A stretch of 9,596 nt of DNA, taken from positions 1 to 9,596 of the forward strand of contig CAZYVA010000069.1 in NCBI GenBank assembly GCA_964650695.1, in the 5' to 3' direction. Below, piece after piece: positions 1-7,169 of this stretch. The position numbers and the translations under genes are program-made. Position 1 is the stretch's first letter, and every line of letters starts with the position of its first letter. The notes below the pieces were generated by a model. That model was not told the origin of the DNA. It did no database searches and saw only the letters and a list, made by a program, of their open reading frames with translations. This DNA is from CAZYVA01 sp964650695. GTDB taxonomy: Bacteria > Bacillota > Clostridia > Lachnospirales > Lachnospiraceae.

Positions 1-384
1 GGATGCTGCATATGATGGTTTGCAGAACATAAGCGGGATTTGTCTGGAGAAGGATGCAAAAAAAAGAAAAATGGAAACCGAACCTGTTAAAACGAACGAA
101 TGAAATGAACGCCCGTTATAGCAATCCAGACAATGATCCAAAAAGATCTTGGGCTTTAAGCGATTTTTCAGCAAGTTCAACAAGGCTCTGTTTGGAAAAC
201 AATATGGTTTAGAATTGGAAAGTAGGCGACACGCAAGAAGGTACAAGAGATTTGAAAACAATTTTTGAAAGAAAAGGTGCGTTTACACGCTTTATCCTTT
301 GCACCAATAGCGAAAAATTATGAATACGCCGATGAATTTCTACACCACATCAGAGAATGAGTAGAACTCGAAAATGATGAATAG
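1..384 (+). pseudogene. Decayed 3' remnant of a type III restriction-modification methyltransferase (mod)
   Basis: Short blocks in two or more frames read like pieces of a type III (beta-class adenine) DNA methyltransferase. Frame 2 from base 2 gives DAAYDGLQNISGICLEKDA. Frame 3 over 54-212 contains KPNLLKRTNEMNARYSNPDNDP, close to the family's R(T/P)xEMxARYxNPDNDPRGPW block, and then meets TAG at 210-212. The same frame resumes at 219 with KVGDTQEGTRDLKTIF, like the (Y)xEVGxTQEAxxELKxLF block of Mod. A third piece in frame 1 over 298-384 reads EYADEFLHHIRE, stop, VELENDE, resembling a Mod C-terminal part. Frame changes (one near the A-run at 58-65), two stops and the missing target/catalytic middle show that it cannot work. 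The 5' part lies outside the window. The family call rests on remembered motifs, with the NPDNDP block the strongest. Confidence 0.6.
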
Positions 385-398
385 TAACAAGAAATCAA

Positions 399-427
399 GT
401 GACATATCGTAAAAAATCAGGTATAGT
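399..427 (+). promoter_or_regulatory. Predicted sigma-A promoter of galKT
   Basis: GTGACA (399-404) and TATAGT (422-427) are separated by exactly 17 bases, each one base from consensus for the housekeeping sigma factor. Transcription would start near 433-436, about 80 bases before galK. The site sits immediately after the decayed mod gene in AT-rich DNA. It is a prediction from spacing and match only. Confidence 0.6.
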
Positions 428-439
428 AAAAAATAGCCA

Positions 440-467
440 TAACCGTTCAGATTTGCCTGAACGGTTA
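440..467 (+). promoter_or_regulatory. Perfect 11-bp inverted repeat in the galK leader (candidate operator or leader hairpin)
   Basis: TAACCGTTCAG (440-450) and CTGAACGGTTA (457-467) are perfect reverse complements around a 6-base spacer. The element begins a few bases after the predicted start of transcription. That is a normal place for a repressor operator controlling a galactose operon; it would also fold as a stable hairpin at the mRNA 5' end. On the plus strand no T-run follows, so it is not a plus-strand terminator. No regulator gene is in the window, so the binding protein is unknown. Confidence 0.55.
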
Positions 468-516
468 AAGGCAGAAACATCCAGAGCAATATCTGGAAAA
501 AAGCGGGGTGAGGCCA

Positions 517-1848
517 ATGGTAGCGGTAGAACAGGCCATCCGGGTCTTGCGGGAAGGCAAGCTGGATGGGCGTATTTGCCAAATCTACGGAGAAGACAGC
601 GCCAGGCTGCCAAAATATCGGAACCGGTTCCTGCAAATCCTGGAGGGTTTTTGCAAGGAGTTTTGCGCGGACGGGGAAAAACGGGCGGAAAATGGCGAGT
701 ATTTCGGCGCGGAACGGGAAGTTGTGATTGCCAGCGCACCAGGACGTACAGAACTTGGCGGGAACCACACCGATCACCAGAATGGAAATGTCCTGGCTGG
801 CAGCGTCAACCTGGACGTGATTGTATGTGCGTCGATGAACCATACAGAGCAGATCCGTATTGTGTCGGAAGGATATCCTCCGGATGAAGTAGATTTGTCC
901 GATTTGACCTTGCAGGCGGCAGAGGCTAACCAGACGGCGGCCTTGATCCGCGGCATCGCGGCGGCGATGGATAAACGGGGCTTCCATGTCCAAGGCTTTG
1001 ACGCGTATATGGCCAGCAGCGTTTTAGGCGGCTCCGGCCTTTCATCCTCGGCAGCCTATGAGGTTGCCGTCGCTACGGTTATGAACCATTTTTTCTGCAG
1101 TGACCGGTTGGATGCGGTAGAGATTGCTAAAATTGGGCAGTATGCGGAAAATGTTTATTTTGGGAAGCCTTGCGGTTTGCTGGATCAGATGGCTTCATCG
1201 GTCGGCGGGATTGTGGCGGTAGATTTCAAACAGCCTGGGCATCCGGAGGTCGTCTGCGTACCTTATGACATGAAAAAAAGCGGGTATGCCCTCTGCCTGG
1301 TTGACACCGGCGGGAACCATAAGGATTTGACGGATGCTTACGCGGCAATCCCGGAGGAGATGAAGCGGGTTGCAAAAGCATTTGGCAAGGAGGTCTTGCG
1401 GGAGGTGGAAGAGAAGCAGTTCTTTGAGGCGCTTCCACGGCTTAGGGAAACCTGTGGAGACCGGGCAATCTTGCGTGCGATGCACTTTTTTGAGGAAAAC
1501 CGCCGTGCCGTGGAGGAGAAGGAAGCGTTGGAACGCGGACAGTTTGAAGAATTTCTGCGTCTGGTGAATGCTTCCGGGCGTTCTTCCGCCCTGTATCTGC
1601 AGAATGTGGATTCCGGCGCCACCCCGGCGCGGCAGGAGATTTTGCTTGCGTTGGCTATGGCGGAGAAGCTGCTCGCAGGTAAGGGAGCTGTCCGCGTGCA
1701 TGGCGGCGGGTTTGCTGGAACGATACAGGCATTTGTACCGGCGGAAATGCTTCAGCAATTCAAAATGGGGATGGAACACGTATTTGGAGAAAGCGCTTGC
1801 CATGTTTTAAATATCCGTCCGGCAGGCGGGGTCGTTTTTATGGCATAA
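517..1848 (+). CDS. galK: Galactokinase, GHMP kinase family (443 aa)
   Basis: Transfers phosphate from ATP to alpha-D-galactose, giving galactose-1-phosphate, the first committed Leloir step in the cytoplasm. Visible landmarks: APGRTELGGNHTDHQNG at residues 74-90 (galactokinase signature region), GGSGLSSSAA at 171-180 (GHMP ATP-binding loop), CGLLDQ at 219-224 with the expected catalytic Asp223, NHKDLTDAY at 267-275, and HGGGFAGT at 395-402 (C-terminal GHMP motif). The common signature is GRxNxIGEHxDY; here Asn83 stands where the sugar-binding Glu normally is and His87 where Tyr is, a variant I associate with Clostridia kinases. At 443 aa it is longer than the usual 390 or so, with about 60 extra N-terminal residues. 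I chose ATG 517, just after GGGGTGAGG (504-512); the in-frame GTG at 508 would lie within that ribosome binding site. galT follows closely. Because of the signature change, a related sugar specificity cannot be excluded. Confidence 0.88.
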   Translation: MVAVEQAIRVLREGKLDGRICQIYGEDSARLPKYRNRFLQILEGFCKEFCADGEKRAENGEYFGAEREVVIASAPGRTELGGNHTDHQNGNVLAGSVNLDVIVCASMNHTEQIRIVSEGYPPDEVDLSDLTLQAAEANQTAALIRGIAAAMDKRGFHVQGFDAYMASSVLGGSGLSSSAAYEVAVATVMNHFFCSDRLDAVEIAKIGQYAENVYFGKPCGLLDQMASSVGGIVAVDFKQPGHPEVVCVPYDMKKSGYALCLVDTGGNHKDLTDAYAAIPEEMKRVAKAFGKEVLREVEEKQFFEALPRLRETCGDRAILRAMHFFEENRRAVEEKEALERGQFEEFLRLVNASGRSSALYLQNVDSGATPARQEILLALAMAEKLLAGKGAVRVHGGGFAGTIQAFVPAEMLQQFKMGMEHVFGESACHVLNIRPAGGVVFMA

Positions 1849-1864
1849 GGAGGATGTGGAAACT

Positions 1865-3355
1865 ATGCTGGATGTAAGAATCAAGCAATTGGTGAATTAC
1901 GGAGTGAAAACAGGATTGCTCGAAGAGGAAGATACGGTCTGGGCAGTGAACCGCCTGTTAGAAGTCATGCAGTCGGACAGTTACAGCGAGCCAACGGATG
2001 TGCCGGAGGCCGAGCTTCATGTCATATTGGACGGTTTGTGTACTCTTGCGCACGAAACGGGCGTATTGCAGGAGGATGGCATCGTGTACCGGGATTTGTT
2101 CGATACCCGGCTGATGAGTGCGATCCTGCCGCGTCCGAGTGAAGTCATCCGCCATTTTGAAGCTTTGTATCGGCAGTCGCCGCAAGCGGCAACGGACTGG
2201 TATTATACGTTCAGCCAGGATTCCAATTACATCCGCCGTGACCGGATTGCAAAAGATGTCAAATGGATATCGCCAACCGAATATGGAGATCTCGATATTA
2301 CGATCAACCTGTCCAAGCCGGAAAAAGATCCGAAAGCAATCGCAGCGGCCAGGAATATGCCGCAGTCCGCTTACCCTAAGTGCCTGCTTTGTAAGGAAAA
2401 CGAAGGGTATGCCGGACGGGTCAACCATCCGGCGCGCGGCAGCCACCGCATCATCCCGGTGACAATCAATGGCAGCGCCTGGTTTCTGCAGTATTCGCCA
2501 TATGTATATTACAATGAACATTGCATCGTGTTTAATTCCAGGCACACGCCAATGAAGATTGACAAGGCCGCATTCCGGAAGCTTTTGGATTTTGTAAGAT
2601 TGTTTCCACATTATTTTGTCGGCTCTAATGCGGATCTGCCGATTGTCGGCGGCTCGATCCTGGCCCACGACCATTTTCAGGGTGGGCATTATGAATTTGC
2701 GATGGCAAAGGCTCAGATAGAGACGCCCTTTGTCTTTCCTGGATTTGAGCACGTTGAGGCCGGGATTGTGAAATGGCCGATGTCGGTCGTCCGCCTACGC
2801 AGTGAAAATGATCAGGCTTTGGTGGATTTGGCAGCCAAAATCCTTGATGCGTGGCGGGGCTATACGGATAAAGAAGTGTTCATTTTTGCGGAGACAGAAG
2901 GAGAACCACACAATACCATCACGCCGATTGCCCGTAAGAAGGGCGGATGCTTTGAACTTGACCTTGTTCTGCGCAACAATATCACAACCCCTGAACATCC
3001 CCTGGGCGTTTACCATCCGCATGAAGAACTTCATCACATCAAAAAAGAGAATATCGGCTTGATTGAGGTGATGGGGTTGGCCGTGCTTCCGGCGCGGCTC
3101 AAGGACGAACTGGCAATCCTGGCGGATGTGCTTGCGGATGGAACACCGCTTGACGAGGATAAGCGGATTGCCAGCCATGTCCCATGGGCGCGGGAATTGA
3201 AAAACCGATATACGTTTACAAAAGAAAACGCGGCGGGAATCCTGCAAGATGAGGTTGGCGCTGTGTTTGCTAAAGTGCTGGAGCATGCGGGTGTGTACAA
3301 ACGGACAACGGCAGGGCGGCGGGCGTTCCTGCGGTTTTTGCGGAGTGTGGGGTAG
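1865..3355 (+). CDS. galT: UTP/UDP-glucose-hexose-1-phosphate uridylyltransferase, class 2 (496 aa)
   Basis: Exchanges galactose-1-phosphate with UDP-glucose to give UDP-galactose and glucose-1-phosphate, the second Leloir step. The roughly 500-residue length, the N-terminus (IKQLVNYGVKTGLL) and the block YPKCLLCKENEGYAGRVNHP (residues 170-189, with Cys173 and Cys176) mark the Gram-positive class-2 GalT rather than the 350-residue E. coli type. GGSILAHDHFQGGHYEF (262-278) holds the HxHxQ-type nucleotidyl-transfer site (His268, His270, Gln272). The galK stop at 1846-1848 is followed by AAGGAGG (1847-1853), which overlaps that stop. I chose ATG 1865 (11 bases after the site); the in-frame GTG at 1856 is only 2 bases from it and unlikely. 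galK and galT are clearly one transcription unit. No truncation or frameshift is seen. Confidence 0.93.
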   Translation: MLDVRIKQLVNYGVKTGLLEEEDTVWAVNRLLEVMQSDSYSEPTDVPEAELHVILDGLCTLAHETGVLQEDGIVYRDLFDTRLMSAILPRPSEVIRHFEALYRQSPQAATDWYYTFSQDSNYIRRDRIAKDVKWISPTEYGDLDITINLSKPEKDPKAIAAARNMPQSAYPKCLLCKENEGYAGRVNHPARGSHRIIPVTINGSAWFLQYSPYVYYNEHCIVFNSRHTPMKIDKAAFRKLLDFVRLFPHYFVGSNADLPIVGGSILAHDHFQGGHYEFAMAKAQIETPFVFPGFEHVEAGIVKWPMSVVRLRSENDQALVDLAAKILDAWRGYTDKEVFIFAETEGEPHNTITPIARKKGGCFELDLVLRNNITTPEHPLGVYHPHEELHHIKKENIGLIEVMGLAVLPARLKDELAILADVLADGTPLDEDKRIASHVPWARELKNRYTFTKENAAGILQDEVGAVFAKVLEHAGVYKRTTAGRRAFLRFLRSVG

Positions 3356-3378
3356 GGGAGACATCCGGATCTACCCCA
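3348..3378. repeat. 8-bp inverted repeat across the galT stop codon
   Basis: TGGGGTAG (3348-3355, ending in the galT TAG) pairs with CTACCCCA (3371-3378). The loop contains the small palindrome ATCCGGAT (3363-3370). The stem is GC-rich and could slow or end transcription after galT, but no T-run follows, so a classical intrinsic terminator is not supported. It may instead protect the 3' end of a galKT message. Confidence 0.4.
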
Positions 3379-3415
3379 GGTTGATGGGCCGCCTTAAAGT
3401 ATCCCCCCAGGGAGC

Positions 3416-3443
3416 TTGTGGAAACGCTGGCTTGTGTTAAAAT
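3416..3443 (+). promoter_or_regulatory. Predicted promoter of cbiMQO-galM
   Basis: TTGTGG (3416-3421) and TAAAAT (3438-3443) are 16 bases apart. A TG one base before the -10 (3435-3436) makes it an extended -10 promoter. The start would be near 3450, about 40 bases before cbiM. The -35 match is modest and the extended -10 is the stronger part. The promoter lies wholly inside the inverted repeat at 3418-3460. Confidence 0.45.
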
Positions 3444-3460
3444 CAAGTTATCGTTTCCAC
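3418..3460. promoter_or_regulatory. Long inverted repeat enclosing the cbiM promoter (candidate double operator)
   Basis: GTGGAAACG (3418-3426) is matched in reverse complement by CGTTTCCAC (3452-3460), and CTTG (3431-3434) by CAAG (3444-3447), around a 9-base centre that holds most of the -10. Each arm therefore reads GTGGAAACGnnnnCTTG. Each arm also fits the relaxed catabolite-response pattern WTGNAANCGNWNNCW at 14 of 15 positions (first base mismatched). The arms cover the -35 and the start of transcription, the classic place for repression. It could be two LacI/CcpA-type sites or one site for a larger metal sensor. As RNA it would be a 9-bp stem, a 4x4 internal loop and a 4-bp stem. Confidence 0.5.
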
Positions 3461-3490
3461 GTGGGTTTCAAAAAGAAAGGGGGAAACATC

Positions 3491-4489
3491 ATGCATATGG
3501 CTGATGCTTTGATTACACCGCAGGTTGCCGGGACCATGTATGTCTGTTCGGCTGCAGCTGCGGCATATTCGGTAAGGAAAGTCCGTCTGGAGAGCGATCC
3601 TAAGAAAATTCCGGTGATGGGGGTGATGGGCGCGTTCGTTTTTGCGACGCAGATGATCAATTTTACGATCCCAGGAACGGGTTCCAGTGGGCATCTGTGC
3701 GGAGGGATGCTTTTGTCCGCGCTTTTAGGCCCATATGCCGGGTTCCTGACTATGATCGGAGTGCTTGTGATACAGTGCCTGCTGTTCGCGGACGGCGGCC
3801 TGCTGGCATTAGGGTGTAACATATGGAACATGGCATTTTACGGGTGCTTTATTGGAGCGCTTGCCATCTGGCGGCCGATGATGAAGAAAGGATTTTCCAG
3901 GGGCAAGATTATCGCGGCTTCCATACTTGGCTGTGTAGTGACGTTGCAGATGGGGGCGTTCAGCGTCGTCCTTGAAACGCTCCTTTCCGGGGTGACGGAA
4001 CTTCCGTTTGCTGTTTTCGCGGCGGCTATGCAGCCCATCCATCTGGCTATCGGGCTTGGCGAAGGATTGATTACGGCTGCGGTGCTTGTGTTTGTCTACG
4101 AAGCCAGGCCGGAACTCCTGTATGGGGCGGGAGAAACTGCCGGGGCCGGAGAGAGGTTTTCATTTAAGAAAACGCTGGCGGTTCTTGCGGCTGCGGCAGT
4201 CGTGATCTCTGGCATCCTCTCCCTTCTGGCTTCATCGAAACCGGATGGGCTGGAATGGTCGATTGCAAAGATTACCGGTTCCACGGAAGTAGAAGCGGAA
4301 GGGGAGTTGTACGATACGGCGGCCTCCGTGCAGGAATCCACGGCGCTGCTGCCGGATTACGCGTTTAAAAATTCTGATTCCGCGCTAGGCACCACATTTT
4401 CTGGAATTGTGGGTGGGCTTGTTGTAGTTGCTGTCTGTATAGGCGCTTGTTACGGATTCCGCTTCTTTTTAAAAAAGCGGAAAGTATAA
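3491..4489 (+). CDS. cbiM: CbiM/NikM-type ECF transporter substrate-binding subunit with fused PDGLE domain (332 aa)
   Basis: Integral membrane S-component of a nickel or cobalt ECF importer. The mature start MHMADALITPQVAGTM is diagnostic: in this family the amino terminus, His2 and a second His in the GTSGHLxGG block coordinate the metal. That block here is GTGSSGHLCGGML at residues 62-74, with His68. Several hydrophobic helices fill residues about 10-215. A C-terminal section has a helix at about 230-250, then PDGLEWSIAKITG from residue 251, an extracytoplasmic stretch and a last helix at about 305-325 ending FFLKKRKV. This is the CbiN/PDGLE part, here fused to CbiM as in NikMN-type proteins. 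ATG 3491 is chosen because the His2 motif requires it and AAAGGGGG (3476-3483) lies 7 bases upstream; longer in-frame openings do not fit. Metal choice (Ni or Co) cannot be read reliably. cbiQ follows after 22 bases. Confidence 0.9.
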   Translation: MHMADALITPQVAGTMYVCSAAAAAYSVRKVRLESDPKKIPVMGVMGAFVFATQMINFTIPGTGSSGHLCGGMLLSALLGPYAGFLTMIGVLVIQCLLFADGGLLALGCNIWNMAFYGCFIGALAIWRPMMKKGFSRGKIIAASILGCVVTLQMGAFSVVLETLLSGVTELPFAVFAAAMQPIHLAIGLGEGLITAAVLVFVYEARPELLYGAGETAGAGERFSFKKTLAVLAAAAVVISGILSLLASSKPDGLEWSIAKITGSTEVEAEGELYDTAASVQESTALLPDYAFKNSDSALGTTFSGIVGGLVVVAVCIGACYGFRFFLKKRKV

Positions 4490-4511
4490 AAACGGCTGTT
4501 TTGGATGAACT

Positions 4512-5333
4512 ATGGGCAAAATAGAGCATGCAATACATGAAATCCACGATATTCATACATCCGCATCAAGGGATCAGTGGATGAACCAGCTTCATCCATT
4601 GGTGAAACTGGTAGTGACGGTTCTGTATATCGCGGTTGTGGTTTCCTTTGATAAATATGATATTGCCGGGCTAGCGGGAATGGTAGTCTATCCGATTGCG
4701 GGATTTGTGCTGGCGGAATTATCGGTATGGGATTGTGTGAAGCGGCTGCGTATTGTGCTGCCGCTCGTCTGTTTTATCGGTATCTTAAATCCAGTATTTG
4801 ACCGCGTGCCTTTGGAGATAGGCGGCTTGTCTTTGAATGCCGGTTTTCTTTCCATGGTTACTCTGATTTTAAAAGGAGTTTTTACGGTTTTTGCATCGTA
4901 CATCCTGATTGCGTCGACCACGGTTGAAAAGCTTTGTTATGCCTTGCGGTTGCTGCATGTACCGAAAATCCTTGTTACAGAGCTGCTGTTGATTTACCGG
5001 TATATCACGGTGCTTCTTGGGGAAGTAAACCGGGTGACGCAGAGTTATGCGCTGCGTGCGCCGGGGCAGAAAGGGATTCACTGGAAAGCCTGGGGGACGT
5101 TGGCCGGACAGATCCTGCTAAGAAGCATGGATCGCGCCAATATGGTCTATGAAAGCATGGTTTTAAGAGGGTACGGCGGAGAGTTTGGCTATCTTGGAGG
5201 AAGTGTCCGCATGCGGGCAAAGGATATCGCTTATCTGGCTGTCTGGACGGGAATCATGATAGGTCTTCGCAAGGTTCCGGTGATCATGGTTATTGGGAGC
5301 CTGCTGCGAAATTTGGGAGGATGGATGCCATGA
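4512..5333 (+). CDS. cbiQ: CbiQ-type ECF transporter transmembrane coupling protein (273 aa)
   Basis: T-component that links the CbiM metal-binding subunit to the CbiO ATPase in the membrane. Hydrophobic segments occur at about 31-45, 52-72, 80-94, 110-135 and 240-265. The two family-type coupling segments are visible as QSYALRAPG (177-185) and MVLRGYGGEF (216-225), whose Arg residues contact the ATPases in known ECF structures. The opening DQWMNQLHPLVKL (21-33) matches CbiQ proteins. The first 15 residues carry His at 6, 9, 12 and 15 (HxxHxxHxxH), which is unusual and could bind metal. The ribosome binding site (GGATG, 4503-4507) is weak, so translation may depend on coupling to cbiM. The stop overlaps the cbiO start by 4 bases (ATGA, 5330-5333). 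Confidence 0.9.
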   Translation: MGKIEHAIHEIHDIHTSASRDQWMNQLHPLVKLVVTVLYIAVVVSFDKYDIAGLAGMVVYPIAGFVLAELSVWDCVKRLRIVLPLVCFIGILNPVFDRVPLEIGGLSLNAGFLSMVTLILKGVFTVFASYILIASTTVEKLCYALRLLHVPKILVTELLLIYRYITVLLGEVNRVTQSYALRAPGQKGIHWKAWGTLAGQILLRSMDRANMVYESMVLRGYGGEFGYLGGSVRMRAKDIAYLAVWTGIMIGLRKVPVIMVIGSLLRNLGGWMP

Positions 5334-6082
5334 GCCATATTCATATAGATGTAGAAAACGTATCCTTTGGATATGAAAAAGATCAGATGGTTCTGAAGCA
5401 GATTTCCTTTCATGCAAAGGAAAAAGATTCTATCGGGATCATTGGCGCGAATGGGGCAGGGAAGTCCACGCTTTTGAAGCTGCTGGTGGGGCTTCACCTT
5501 GGGTATTCCGGAAGTATCCGGGTAGAGGAAATCCCGGTGCAAAAAGAAATGCTGGCGAAGGTACGGGAAAAAATCGGTTATGTGTTCCAGGACTCAGACA
5601 GCCAGCTTTTTATGTCCACGGTCTATGAGGACGTAGCGTTTGCCCCAAGGAATTATGGGTTTTCGGAGGAAGAGGTGGAAAAAAGGGTTTCCCAGGCATT
5701 ACGCCTGACGGGGATCAGCCGCCTGAAAGAAAAACAGATTTTCAAATTGTCCGGGGGCGAGAAGAAGCTGGTTTCCATTGCAACCATTCTTTCCATGACC
5801 CCGGATATCATCCTGATGGACGAACCTTCGGCGGCATTGGATCCGGGGAACCGCCGCAATTTCATCCATATCCTGAATTCATTTGAGCATTTAAAAATCA
5901 TTGCTACCCATGACCTGGATATGGTGATGGATACTTGCGGGAGAACGATATTGATCTCCGACGGAAGGATTGTCCGGGACGGAAGGACAGAGGAGCTTTT
6001 GCGCGACAAGGAGCTTTTGGAGGCAAACGGTCTGGAGCTTCCACTGGGGCTGCAGCACAAGACAAGCATGAAGGAAGGATAG
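5330..6082 (+). CDS. cbiO: CbiO-type ECF transporter ATP-binding protein (250 aa)
   Basis: Cytoplasmic ATPase that powers the adjacent CbiM-CbiQ metal importer, probably as a homodimer since only one ATPase gene is present here. Motifs in order: Walker A GANGAGKST (39-47), Q-loop VFQDSDSQLF (85-94, Gln87), signature LSGGEKK (140-146, with Glu in place of the commoner Gln), Walker B IILMDEP (160-166) with catalytic Glu165, D-loop near 169-171, and switch His194 in ATHDLD. All are intact. I chose ATG 5330: it overlaps the cbiQ stop as ATGA and lies 9 bases after GGGAGG (5315-5320). The in-frame ATG at 5321 directly abuts that site. The length fits single-domain CbiO. Confidence 0.92.
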   Translation: MSHIHIDVENVSFGYEKDQMVLKQISFHAKEKDSIGIIGANGAGKSTLLKLLVGLHLGYSGSIRVEEIPVQKEMLAKVREKIGYVFQDSDSQLFMSTVYEDVAFAPRNYGFSEEEVEKRVSQALRLTGISRLKEKQIFKLSGGEKKLVSIATILSMTPDIILMDEPSAALDPGNRRNFIHILNSFEHLKIIATHDLDMVMDTCGRTILISDGRIVRDGRTEELLRDKELLEANGLELPLGLQHKTSMKEG

Positions 6083-6099
6083 GAGGAGTGTAGAAGACG

Positions 6100-7134
6100 A
6101 TGGGAACAATGAAATTGAAGACAAGCGGCAGAGAAGCAGACGTATATGTTTTGACCAATTCCAGCGGAATGAGGGTCGAGCTTACCAATTATGGTGCAAC
6201 ATTGATGAAATTATATGTAAAAGACAGACAGGGAAATCCGGTGAATGTTGTATTAGGGTATGATACGCTGGATGCATATGAAAAGGGCGGCTGTTACTTT
6301 GGGGCTGTGGTAGGCCGCGTGGCAAACCGGATCGCGGATGCAAGTTTTGAGTTAAACGGGACGAAATATTTCCTGACAGCGAACGATCAGACAAATGCCC
6401 TTCACGGCGGCAGGGACTTCTACCACACACGGATGTGGACGACAGAAGCATCGGATGAAAAGCATGTCCGGTTTGGGCTGGTAAGTAAGGATGGGGATCA
6501 AGGCTTTCCAGGAAATTTAAAGATTGCAGTCCAATATGAATTGACGGAAGAAAACGAATTAAAGATCCAATATCGAGCAATATCAGACGAAGATACCCTA
6601 CTCAACCTGACCAACCATAGTTATTTCAATTTGAATGGGCAGGGGACGGGGACTGTACTGGATCAGGAGGCCGCGATCCATGCGGATGGTTTTACAGAGA
6701 TTGATGAAAAACTGATCCCGACAGGCAACATCCTTCCGGTTGAAGGGACGCCGCTGGATTTCCGGTCATACAAGAAAATCGGGAAGGACATAGAAGAGGA
6801 TTACCCTGCATTAAAGCTGGCGGGGGGATATGACCACAATATGGTGCTTTGTGGGCAGGGATACCGCAAGGCTGCAGAGATGAGATCCGCTACTACCGGC
6901 ATTGCCATGGAGGTATTCACAGACCTTCCAGGTATGCAGTTTTATACGGCTAATTTTGTGAACCATGAAAGAGGTGTTGGCGGAACCATCTATCAGAAGC
7001 GGGACGCGGCCTGTTTTGAGACGCAGTTTTTCCCGGACGCCATCCATCATGAGGAATTTCAAAGCCCGGTTTTAAAGAAAGCAGAAGAATTTGTTACAGA
7101 AACCGCATACCGTTTTACCGTTCTGGATCGGTAA
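6100..7134 (+). CDS. galM: Aldose 1-epimerase, galactose mutarotase (344 aa)
   Basis: Interconverts beta- and alpha-D-galactose (and other aldoses) so that GalK receives the alpha anomer; cytoplasmic, no signal peptide. Family landmarks: GRVANRI (72-78), ALHGG with His102 (100-104), LTNHSYFNLNG with the catalytic acid His173 (170-180), GGYDHN (242-247) and CFETQFFPDAIHH with the catalytic base Glu307 (305-317). Length and order are typical. AGGAGG (6081-6086) overlaps the cbiO stop and lies 13 bases before ATG 6100, a slightly long spacing; ATG 6109 (M4) is a possible alternative. No terminator is seen after cbiO, so galM probably shares the metal-transporter transcript, although its function belongs with galKT upstream. 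Confidence 0.93.
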   Translation: MGTMKLKTSGREADVYVLTNSSGMRVELTNYGATLMKLYVKDRQGNPVNVVLGYDTLDAYEKGGCYFGAVVGRVANRIADASFELNGTKYFLTANDQTNALHGGRDFYHTRMWTTEASDEKHVRFGLVSKDGDQGFPGNLKIAVQYELTEENELKIQYRAISDEDTLLNLTNHSYFNLNGQGTGTVLDQEAAIHADGFTEIDEKLIPTGNILPVEGTPLDFRSYKKIGKDIEEDYPALKLAGGYDHNMVLCGQGYRKAAEMRSATTGIAMEVFTDLPGMQFYTANFVNHERGVGGTIYQKRDAACFETQFFPDAIHHEEFQSPVLKKAEEFVTETAYRFTVLDR

Positions 7135-7169
7135 GAGGGGTGAGGGAGGCGTTTGGTTTCTTTTCGCGG

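Noticed and set aside
274..288. cre-like site on the minus strand (core TGTAAACG)
   Set aside because: The core fits but the outer bases do not, and it lies inside the mod remnant about 110 bases upstream of the galK promoter.
440..467. Inverted repeat as a minus-strand intrinsic terminator (T-run on the minus strand beyond it)
   Set aside because: No minus-strand gene lies upstream of it (galK is on the plus strand), so a leader element or operator of galK is simpler.
481..496. Small inverted repeat CCAGA-n6-TCTGG before galK
   Set aside because: Only 5 bp; expected by chance at this length and too weak to call.
3356..3490. Cobalamin or NiCo riboswitch upstream of cbiM
   Set aside because: The space (135 bases) is short for a cobalamin riboswitch and I see no B12-box-like sequence or the conserved NiCo junction motifs; the visible structure is better explained as a promoter with inverted arms.
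3416..3490. Extended N-terminus of CbiM from a TTG at 3416
   Set aside because: The family requires Met1-His2 at ATG 3491, a good ribosome binding site precedes that ATG, and the extension would cover the promoter.
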